Shown here in pieces: positions 10,116-18,873 of a stretch of DNA of 39,526 nucleotides. The DNA comes from Amanita rubescens (lineage: Eukaryota > Basidiomycota > Agaricomycetes > Agaricales > Amanitaceae): positions 1 to 39,526 of the forward strand of contig WION01000491.1 of NCBI GenBank assembly GCA_015039365.1. The letters are read 5' to 3'. A program made the translations under genes and the position numbers. Below the pieces are notes generated by a model. The model did no database searches, had not been told where the DNA came from, and was given only the letters and a program-made list of their open reading frames with translations. Positions within the stretch are counted from its first letter, which is position 1. Each line of letters starts with the position of its first letter.

Positions 10116-11389
10116 CTACTCTTGTTTCACCGGCGTTCCATCGCTGCTCTTACGCTGCTGTCTGTGGTGCCTTCGAATTGCATTCACGAGCTTTGTGACG
10201 CCCAGATTGGCTTCAGGGTAGTCCGCAAGGAATTTATTGTCATCACGTCCATAGCTTCAATCACAGAATCAAGTCAGCATTGACAGAGTAATCGATGCAA
10301 CGGGCGAAAGGCACGTACGCATCGTATTCCTTTGCTATTATCTCCCGCGTTTTCCGTTTTGTCGTCGACACTCGTCGTATCTCACCCCTGTACTCTTTCC
10401 AGTCCTTCAGCTTCTCGTCCCACTGGCTGACGGCAACTCTCCAGCCCTTGGGGCCTCGAGGCAGGGGATCCATTGCAGCACTTGGTATAGAAGGCAGCTG
10501 TTTCCTGCGAACTTTCCGCTCTGATGCTTGCGGCAACCGTGGCTGCGCGGTGGGAGTATTTGCCATTAGAGCGCCATGACCATAAGCAGGGCCCAGAGCC
10601 GCCGCAGGGCTGGTAGTACGGGTATCGACCCAGGTCAGAATTGTGGGAGCATTTAGGGCTTCGATTGCTGCTGTTGTAACAGGGTGGAACCCACAGACAT
10701 TGCAAGGAACAATGTACGTGACGGCTGGCGCACGGAGCGGGGCGACTGAGGTTATGAAATTGTTCAAGTGATGCAGCAGGTAGTTGCCAAAGACCAGCAA
10801 AGAGTCTGCCCTCGCCACCAGTTCATGCAGCTTCTGATCGTCCTCGAAACATCGGTCGTACAGCGTTTGGACCGGATAATGCATGTTACCGTCGTCGGAC
10901 CTGGAGAGGTATTTTCGGGTGTCAACCCGAAGATCGTCAAATATATATTCTGCAATGCAAATCTGCGATGTGATCACGCAGTACATACATACCGTTTCAC
11001 CAGCAACCCTACGCGCACTACTCAACCCGCCGATCACCCGGGAATCCATAATCATCGAGATCGACAACTGCCCAGAGGCAGAACTTCCACTAATCTGTTG
11101 ACTACGCCAATTCTCCTTCAGCGTGCAAGCAAGATCAAGCAAAAAGCTACCTTGTAGGCTAAAGAGCGTGATACATGACACTCGGAAACACCTGAATTGA
11201 GATCCGTGGGCAGTGTAGTTACAGTCGAGATCTTGTCAGGGTCGCATCCGATCTCGTTCCGAGAGAGGATTATTCATGTTGTATCGTCGCCTCTTGCGTG
11301 TGGAATCAAGAATCGGAGTTCTTACCACTTACCCTCTCATCTCCGTCAGTGTCACTGTTGAAATCGTAAATATAAACAGCGGAGTTCAT
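10116..11389 (-). CDS. Protein of unknown function (357 aa, four exons)
   Basis: Exons are 11333-11389, 11151-11252, 10319-11094 and 10116-10254; introns of 80, 56 and 64 nt all have GT-AG ends and keep phase. The protein starts MNSAVYIYDFNSDTDGDER and ends in a basic tail (AIRRHHRQQRKSS...VKQE). Notable blocks are ISMIMDSRVIGGLSSARRVA, LVARADSLLVFGNYLLHHL and WRVAVSQWDEKLKDWKEYR. It is rich in charged residues, lacks a signal peptide or clear membrane segment, and may be nuclear because of the KRK/RRKQ runs; that is a guess. I recognise no family. If the last intron is ignored the frame ends early with a different C-terminus; the spliced end is much more protein-like. A 43-nt GTATGT...CAG stretch in exon 3 could be an optional intron but would wreck the frame. 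Confidence 0.75.
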
Positions 11390-11448
11390 TCACAGGGTCG
11401 CTCCGCCCACGTAGTACCTTGCGCACTATGCACTAAATTGCTCCGCTA

Positions 11449-13609
11449 CTACAACTCAAACCGATTTCTTTCTCTATCCGAGCTCATCACCCTGGCATAT
11501 TCCAAGAAAAGCCGAAACATATACGCCGTCAAATCCTCTCTTCTCCAGTACTTCATACTCCATTCACGTCCTGCCGTTGCGATCTTTCTCGCGAGATCTT
11601 CGTGGTGTTCGGAACTCGCAACTGGTCCCCCATCTCCTGGACCCAGTAACCCACCCCTGAAGAAAAGGAGTGCGTCGAATAGGTCCGAAAGGTCCACCTG
11701 TATAGGGACGTAATGAACCCAAGGTTCAATGCGATCCGTATACCTGTCATTCGCATTCGCTAGACGCCCATTAAGACACGTTAATTCGGAGACTTACCAT
11801 TCTGGGTATATCGTGGACTTGAAGATCAATGAATTGGACGTTATCAGCCTTTTGAATCTGCTAGACCATCCGTTTCCGTCGACCTGGTGATTGGCAGAAG
11901 CGCATAATTGAGCAACGTCGACCAATTCATGACACAGAACCTACTCACATCCATAATGTATTTGTACTTGCCTGCCATTTTCGCGTCGTGTGGCATTCTG
12001 AACTCAAAAATCCTCTGTAACTCGTCGCATGTATTGTCATCGCACGCGACTGGCCCAGTCACGAACGCAATATCAAGCATTGCCGGAGCATATCGTCCCT
12101 TTTTCACCGCGATAGCAGGGCCTACCCTGCTGGATTCATCGCTCCTCGGTTTCAACACGCTAATGTTGTGTTCGTAACCTTTTAAAGCTAGGTTCACTAG
12201 TCGTGTGCGCTGCGCAAGACGCCACTGGCTTTTCCGCCCGTGCCACATGCCGGTATTGCGGCCGCGCCAGTGCAGCCTATCGTCTTCCTTGTCACTCCAT
12301 TCTGGGTCATCACTCCGTGGGACGATATCCTCAACCCAGTTCATTGGCATGGCAGGCGTGATATCGTGGTGCAACATTGTAGGGGAGTAAGAGAATTGGG
12401 GTATCATAATTCGATGTGGGACAGGTCCTCGATTGTGTGAGAGGAACTGACCGTGTAGACGAAGAAGCTCCGGGTGATTGCAGGGATCCATCACTAACCG
12501 GTGGTTATGAATAAATGTCTTGGAAGTCCTAGGTGGTGGCGGAGGACTCCGAGGGTCTAGATCAATGGGCGCTGTGTGTGCAGGGGAATCGGGTGCGCAC
12601 GCTGATATCCACCCATCAAGTTTGACTGGCGGTGGGTTGTTTATATCGATAACTGAATAACGCTCATCAATCACATTGCAAATCATGCCAATAGCAAAGA
12701 ACGGTTTACATTCACCCCTTTTAGCTGCCTTCAACGCCATGTCTTTGAGCTCCCAGTCTGTGAGCAAGTTTGGATTATCATGTGGCGAAAAGACCGCCCT
12801 GAATGGAGGGATGAACTTTTCCACGTCTTCTAGCAGCTCCATGATCTGAAATGCGCCCGCGGCAAGATCGTATCGCAATTTATCGTCACCCGGCAGGGTG
12901 TAATTCAAGAGTGTGATGGTATCTTCTATTTCATCTTTCCCGATGGTATATGAATCTGCATGACCTTCCCAATCTCTCTGGATCATCTGCAAGTCTTTCG
13001 GATCCATGCCCCAGAACGGCTCCAGATCCTTGTAGATTTGATCGTACTCGTCAGGCAACTGAATACGATGTTCTTGTACGTATGACCACCTAGATATGTG
13101 CGTTAGTAAATGGTATGCTATCCGCCATGTCAGTCTCACCATTGGTCGAATCCTCGTGGTGGATCACGTTTGTATCGCCGTTTGTATTCTTTAACAGCTT
13201 CTCCAAGAGTGCGGCTTGCCCTGCGGTGTTTATTCTTCCACGCCACTTCTGCGTCTCGCATAAGTTTAAAGATTGGGTGAGGTCCGTTCGGGTTGACCTC
13301 TAGCAAGCCGTCGGCTCTATAGGTATGTTTCTCCAGCGGCTTTTTCTTCCTGCTAGACACTTGATGAGGCGACTGTATGTCTTCTGAGTCCGGTGAAAAT
13401 CCAGAGTCAACATTTGCAGTCTGCGTCGCCCGTAGCCACGTCGTATATGTCCGTGTCACGGTATGTTCTGTGTTCCGTACTTTGAATGAGATTTTGTATG
13501 GCACATGCGTCGACGACGACCTTGTATATGCGGTGAGGAGAAGGATAGCCAGAAGAAAGGAAGTAAACAGAACGGAACGCCTTGTAGAGCGGCGGAGGAT
13601 GGTCAGCAT
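11449..13609 (-). CDS. GT90 / CAP10-family glycosyltransferase, Golgi type II membrane protein (663 aa)
   Basis: Exons are 13140-13609, 11949-13089, 11798-11883 and 11449-11743, with introns of 50, 65 and 54 nt in correct phase. The N-terminus has a basic start then one hydrophobic span ([17 protein letters not shown], residues about 13-29), typical of a Golgi signal anchor. The lumenal part carries [27 protein letters not shown] and, near the end, [18 protein letters not shown] joined by splicing to [13 protein letters not shown] and then [20 protein letters not shown]. That series is the signature of the CAP10/GT90 family, which includes Cryptococcus xylosyl- and mannosyl-polysaccharide enzymes; the donor here is probably UDP-xylose or a related nucleotide sugar, by inference. 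Length matches the fungal family. It is head to tail with the next gene, only 59 nt away, and shares a 177-nt divergent upstream region with the first PNPOx-like gene. Confidence 0.92.
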
Positions 13610-13662
13610 GGCATAAAAGAAAGGAGCGTACAGCTCAATTATGCGAAAGGGGTGTAAAGCTC

Positions 13663-13720
13663 AATCTACATTGCCAAAACGGGTTGTAGATTTACTATTT
13701 TAGGCCTCATCACATGACAA
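13663..13720. promoter_or_regulatory. 58-bp upstream element conserved between the tandem PNPOx-like genes (copy 1)
   Basis: The block starts AATCTACATTGCCAAAACGG and ends CATCACATGACAA; it differs at one position from 14862-14919, while the flanks to the start codon have diverged much more. It lies between two divergent genes. A TATATAT at 13739-13745 follows, 42-48 nt before the ATG of the plus-strand gene. Confidence 0.65.
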
Positions 13721-13786
13721 GGACTCGAAATTACATCATATATATGCCAACCTCACACCTGCCACGAGTCAACAGCAACTGCCACG

Positions 13787-14742
13787 ATGGTTCAGTTCTA
13801 TGACAAAATCCCCGAATTTATGAGAGACTGGATCCCAAAACAGAAGATATTTTGGGTTGCAACCGCCCCATTGAGCGGAGAGGGCCATGTCAATTTGTCC
13901 CCGAAAGGTGGACATGGCACGTTCCACATCATCGACGAGCACACTGTGTGGTATGAGGACCTGACCGGAAGCGGTTCGTGAACGGTTTCCGACAATTGAT
14001 CATTCGACTAACTTTCTCCCATGTTCTAGGTGTCGAGACGATTTCGCATATCCGTGAGAATGGACGTATTACCATCCTTTTCAATGCATTTGAGGGACCG
14101 CCGAGAATAGCTAGGCTTTGGGGAACAGGTATTAGTGCTCTATGCTACAGTACGACGGGCAGATTGACTAATTGTATCATAGGCACGGTGTATGAGTTTG
14201 ACACACCTGAATATAATGCACTGCTTCAGAACAACCGTACGCCAGGATCAAGATCGGTCATCATGATAAAAGTGCACAAAACCGCTACCGTGAGCAATTT
14301 ATTTCTTGCAACGTGCCGGCTGATAAGCTTTTCTCAGTCGTGTGGCTTTGCTGTCCCTTTCTTTGATTATCGCGCCGAACGTACTAAGCACGGTGAAGTT
14401 TCGGTGAAGAAAGAAGCGAATGACAATGGAGTCCCCGTCTCTTCTCCCGAGAAACAGGCTCCTGATGGCCTCAAAGCCTATTGGAAAGAATATTGCAAAA
14501 GCATTGACGGACTCCCTGCTATCCAAACTGCGTTCAAGTCCGCTAGGCGATTTGATGAATATACGATCCCAGCAGACTTCCAATCTGCCGCCACAATCGC
14601 CAAACCGATTAACATTAAAGCCGAGCAGTCGGGGCCCCTAACTAAAACAATGCTCATGACAGTATTGGCCTTTGGTGCAGGCGTTGTATTATCCGCTCAA
14701 GTGCACAATATCATAGGACAGGTTAGATCACTCATGCCGTAG
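13787..14742 (+). CDS. Pyridoxamine 5'-phosphate oxidase-like flavoprotein, copy 1 (265 aa)
   Basis: Exons 13787-13973, 14030-14128, 14183-14289 and 14338-14742 (introns 56, 54, 48 nt) encode MVQFYDKIPEFMRDWI, then IFWVATAPLSGEGHVNLSPKG, the strand FHIIDEHTVWYEDLTGSG, HIRENGRITILFNAFEGPPR and LWGTGTVYEFDTPEYN. This is the FMN-binding split-barrel (PNPOx-like) fold seen in a common fungal family; the substrate is unknown. A C-terminal hydrophobic span (MLMTVLAFGAGVVLSAQV) follows a region with KPINIKAEQ, so the protein may be tail-anchored, which is unusual for this fold. Intron 1 has a weak GTTCGT donor where copy 2 has GTACGT. A TATA box and a 58-bp conserved element lie upstream. Confidence 0.88.
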
Positions 14743-14861
14743 GAATGACTGCACCTCAGGGTTGTTGTAAAATATGGACTTTACATATGTATGTACTGCG
14801 TAGCTGTAACATTGTATTACCTCTGTTGGATTGGTATATTTCAAGCCCTCCCGGAGAGACT

Positions 14862-14919
14862 AATCTACATTGCCAAAACGGGTTGTGGATTTACTATTTT
14901 AGGCCTCATCACATGACAA
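14862..14919 (+). promoter_or_regulatory. 58-bp conserved upstream element, copy 2
   Basis: This block is almost identical to 13663-13720 (TGGAT replaces TAGAT). The TATATAT of copy 1 is replaced here by a GGTGTGCC-containing stretch with no TATA-like sequence at the matching distance. Confidence 0.65.
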
Positions 14920-14976
14920 TGAATTATTTGGTGTGCCGACACTCCCGACTCCCACCAGTTAACAGCAACTGCCACG

Positions 14977-15939
14977 ATGGTTCAGTTCTATGATCACATC
15001 CCCGATTTTATGAGAGACTGGATACTAGAACAAAAGGTATTTTGGGTTGCAACCGCGCCATTGAGTGGAGAGGGGCATGTCAATCTGTCCCCGAAAGGCG
15101 GACATGGCACGTTCCACATCATCGACGGGCACACTGTGTGGTATGAGGACCTGACCGGAAGCGGTACGTGAACGGTCTTCGATCATCGATTATCCGTCTA
15201 GCTTTCTCCCATGTTCTAGGTGTCGAGACGATTTCGCATATCCGTGAGAATGGACGTATTACCATCCTTTTCAATGCATTTGAGGGACCGCCGAGAATAG
15301 CTAGGCTTTGGGGAACAGGTATCAGTGCTCTGTACTGCAGTGTAACACGTAGATTGATGAATTGCATTATAGGCACGGTGTACGAGTTTGACACACCTGA
15401 ATACAATGCACTGCTTCAGAACAACCGTAGACCAGGATCGAGGTCGGTCATCATGATAAGAGTGCATAAAACCGCTACCGTGATCAATTCATTTCTTCAT
15501 ATATTGTATTGTGCGGGCTGACAATCTTTCTCAGTCGTGTGGCTACGCTGTCCCTTTCTTTGATTATCGCGCCGAACGTACTAAGCTCGATGAATTTTCA
15601 ATGAAGAAAGAAGCGAATGACAATGAAGTCCTTGCATCCTCTTCCGAGAAACAGGCTCCTAATGGCCTCAAAGCCTACTGGATAAAACATGGCAAAAGCA
15701 TTGACGGACTTCCTGGCATCCAAACTGGGTTTCGGTCTGCTAGGCGATTTGACGAATATACGATCCCAGCAGACTTTCAATCTACCACCACAATCGCCAA
15801 ACCGATCAACCTTAAAGCCGAGCAATTGGGACCCCTAACTAAAACAATGTTTATGACGATATTGGCCTTTGGCGCGGGTGTTGCTTTATCTGCTCAAGTG
15901 CACAATATCATAGGACAGGTTAGATTACCTGTGCCGTAG
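14977..15939 (+). CDS. Pyridoxamine 5'-phosphate oxidase-like flavoprotein, copy 2 (265 aa)
   Basis: Exons 14977-15163, 15220-15318, 15373-15479 and 15535-15939 have exactly the same lengths as those of copy 1 (187, 99, 107, 405 nt), so the two genes encode proteins of equal length with no indel. The split-barrel motifs are kept (VATAPLSGEGHVNLSPKG, ITILFNAFEGPPR, GTVYEFDTPEYN) and so is the C-terminal hydrophobic span (MFMTILAFGAGVALSAQV). Most changes fall in the last exon and in intron 3, which has a weak GTGATC donor and is 55 rather than 48 nt. The absence of frame damage suggests both copies are under selection. The copy differs from the first by lacking the promoter TATA box. Confidence 0.87.
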
Positions 15940-16049
15940 GAATGACTGCACACCAGGGTACTAGTTGTAAATGTACTTTGATATATGTAGTCCGTAACAT
16001 TGTACTACTGCTGTTGGATTGATATTTTACTCTGCCAAAATGGACCATA

Positions 16050-16160
16050 TAGCATGATCACGCAAATGTATTGAATGATCATGCACATATGATAAGCTCG
16101 TGATCATGCGTTCTCCGAATTTTCATCAATCTTTCGTGATCACGCATGATCATGTATCAG
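16050..16160. repeat. Cluster of TGATCA palindromes
   Basis: Five TGATCA sites fall within about 110 bp, embedded in GCATGATCACGC, AATGATCATGCA, CGTGATCATGCG, CGTGATCACGC and CATGATCATG contexts. The stretch can form several overlapping hairpins. It sits between two convergent transcription units (the copy 2 gene and the ankyrin pseudogene). Confidence 0.7.
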
Positions 16161-16331
16161 AATAAAATATATAAAATGTCCACTGCATGAACCATTCATT
16201 ATCCGCGTGTGAACCATGCGTTAATAATGCATCATCACTCAAGCATCAGCAAACTATCAATTCCGATATGTAGGTCCTTAGAAAGTAGACAAAGAGTACG
16301 TGATGGGATCCGTGAAAGTGACATCCTTCCG

Positions 16332-18540
16332 CTAGATGCACGTCAAGCTGCCGACGACCGATTTCTGGACGTCCAAGAGGTGCACAAGTTGGCGCTCGCC
16401 CTCGACATGATGCAAGGCCTCCTTGATAACATCATACGTCACATTATGATCTTGAACATCAGTCAGAATCACCTTCTCCTGCTCGACAGCCACAGGTGCC
16501 TGCTGAAGTCTTCGTATATGGTCTTCCATCTTTTCAGCAAATCCGAGGAGTCTTTCTCTAGCTTGGTATCCTTGCGAGGTTTCCCGACCTTCAACAGCGA
16601 ATCAATACTGCTGTAGAGCCAACACCATCTTCCATCAACAGCGTAGACGGGGACCCATCGACCAACATCTTTGCTATACGCGACGAACCACAGCAAACTG
16701 CAATGTGGAGCGGGAGACATCCGTCAGAGTCACGGATTCTGTTTGCAACGTGTGCGAGCGAGCAAGAAGCAGTTCAATTGTTGCTTGAACAGGGCTTCGT
16801 TAATGTCGAACGAGAATTTCGTTCCAAAAGGCGGTGATTACTGCATAAATGGATAAAAGAACAGGAATATTTACCCAATGACATCAATCTCCAGAGGGGA
16901 GATGTTCTTCGCCAACAGGAAATCCAATAGCTCCGTATCCACTCCGATGTGGGCCCTGACGGCAATTTGCAGTATGTTCATATTAGCGATCTTGTACCTG
17001 TAGGCTGTAAGATTCGCCAGTTCAGTATTGTCCGGGTTCGAATATATCGTCGAAAACGTACTTATCGTGAAGAGCAGCCTTTATCATATCCTTGTGCTTG
17101 GCGAAGAGAACTTTGAGCAGTCCCACCTTCCCGGACAACACTGCTGCAGTGAGAGGTGACCCTCCCAAGGAGTTCGTCCTGAAACCGAGCCACTGAGGTA
17201 GAAGCTCCTTGAGATTCGTGATGCCTCTCAAACGTTCTGCTCACTCATAATACGAGCGATACGCGGAGTGGACCCTTTCACTGGTCAGGTAATTTACAAC
17301 CTTTTCGGCATTGGCCCTCAGCGCTCTCCACAGCAGCGGGGATTCCTGTATCCCCACCCCTCGCGAGACCGGCGCGCTTTTTCCCATGAACTTTTAGTCC
17401 AAGATAGAGCTTATTCTGGTCGTTCACAATGACTGACGTACTGTTTGATGTATCAATTTATCAATTCTACGAGCGTCCCACTCGGGACCCGGGGACCGTG
17501 GTATGTGCAAAGAACCAACGTCGTAATCGTTCATTTCAAGCTCTTCGAGTTCAGCGAGAGACTTGAGATCATTCTTGTACTTGCGCTTCATTTTCCTAGA
17601 TCTCCAAAGGGACACCTGGACGTCCGCGAAGATCACGACGAGCCCGCAGGAACAACTGGCATTCATCAAACGTAGCTAATTGCTCGAGCACCAAGAGCCT
17701 TGCCAATCCTTCTACCCTCACAATCGAACGTTCGAATATCAGCATACTTTGACAATCGGACTTCTTAGGACGGAGATCTACGGGTAACGTCGGTGGTATT
17801 GCATTGACGCATTATGGTGATGATAGCTCTTGGGTTTGCCCATACACGTGCACCATCGTAGGCACAACACAGAGCGTCGATGTTGAAACCCACAAGGATT
17901 TCTGCGGGGGAATGATACAGACGGAGAACGATTTGTACCGAGCGGTAGGGTATTGGGCTAGAAAAAAACGAGTGTTATCAATCGAGCGAAAGCGAACGAT
18001 AGAAGTGGACTTGCAGTGGATAGATATAGCATTCTTTGCCCGAACACATGTAACATCCCAAGGGACAGAATCACAAACAGCCTCGTAGATGGTAATTATG
18101 TTCTTCTCTGCCTATATCCAATACGTCAGTCTCCGTGGTCCGTAAGCACAGATATGAACTAACCTGTTCGGACGTCAAGCCCCACAAAAGAGGTCGATAT
18201 CTGAAGTCGGGTAGGCGGCTGAATGATAATATTTCCTGATTGCCCTCTTCGATACCTTATCCGCATCCGCCGAAAGCGGGGCTAAGCAAGCCAAAACCGG
18301 TCCACCAGCCGTAATAAGTTATAACATTGCTCCAATCCTTGAGTTGCGACAACGATCCCTCCGAGAAAATGCTCCAATTCCTCTTGAACTCGTGGATAAT
18401 CTGGATCGATCAGTCACCAGCAAGCGACGCAACTCCGTTTCATCGTCCAAGGAAGACTGCACCTCGTCGAGGTCGACACCGGGGCCACTTGCCAGCTCTC
18501 ATTTCTCAAGATGACACATGGCAAGAAAACTTCTACGGTG
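16332..18540 (-). pseudogene. Decayed ankyrin-repeat protein gene
   Basis: Read on the minus strand, pieces of one long protein follow in order but in shifting frames: ELRRLL, DYPRVQEELEHF, TAGGPVLACLAPLSADADK, YYHSAAYPTSDIDLF, WGLTSEQ joined by a good 52-nt intron to AEKNIITIYEAVCDSVPWD, PYRSVQIVLRLYHSPAEIL, NIDALCCAYDGARVWANPR, FERSIVRVEGLARLLVLEQ, RSPGPEWDARRIDKL, SPLLWRALRANAEKVVNYL, then ankyrin units (GSPLTAAVLSGKVGLLKVL, NMNILQIAVRAHIGVDTEL, ELLLARSHT, DSDGCLPLHIAV) and a C-terminal RQLVHLLDVQKS. This matches a fungal family with a DUF-like N-terminal half and ankyrin repeats. I count in-frame stops at 17241-17243 (TGA), 17596-17598 (TAG) and 17765-17767 (TAA), and at least six one-base frame changes, for example near 18190 and 16610. 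Intact neighbours argue against poor sequence quality as the cause. Confidence 0.78.
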
Positions 18541-18873
18541 AGTTGACTGTTTATTCATATTATCGCGCTCAAGTTCCACAACGAAGGGTAGTTACTAGTA
18601 TGCGATTAGTATGAAACATGTCATTCTGTAACAGTATGAGTGGATGTCAGATGGATGGAAAAAAAAGATTTTTTGGTGTTCATGCATGGTTCATACATGA
18701 ATCTTTTGTTTGATTTTTCAACCAAATTATCACACATGAATGAGAAAATAGGAAAAAAAGAGGTTTTGAGTGATCATGCAAAAAAATCTCAAATTTATTG
18801 ATTTTGTCCAGTTTGGAGGAACATAAAGTTGATATACTTGATCTAGTACTAGTCCATACCATACCTCTTGTGC
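18541..18873. other. AT-rich spacer
   Basis: No gene is visible. There is a mix of poly-A/T runs and ATGCAT-like palindromes (18690-18790), the likely 3' flank of the methyltransferase gene and 5' flank of the ankyrin pseudogene. Confidence 0.5.

Larger units (their letters stand above)
13663..15960 (+). repeat. Tandem duplication unit of about 1.2 kb
   Basis: The unit runs from the 58-bp upstream element to just past the stop codon; matching 3' flanks include AGGAATGACTGCAC after each stop and a CTGTTGGATTG run further on. A short TCTGCCAAAATGG at about 16030 looks like the beginning of a third upstream element, suggesting an older or unequal third exchange. Confidence 0.8.

Noticed and set aside
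10926..10968. 43-nt GTATGT...TTGCAG in the 357-aa gene
   Set aside because: Splicing it shifts to a Cys/Trp/Thr-rich frame that stops soon; the unspliced frame continues through conserved-looking sequence.
16700..16840. Plus-strand frame that looks like an ankyrin helix (EAVQLLLEQGFVNVE)
   Set aside because: It is antisense to the ankyrin pseudogene and ends at once; all flanking ankyrin sequence is on the minus strand.
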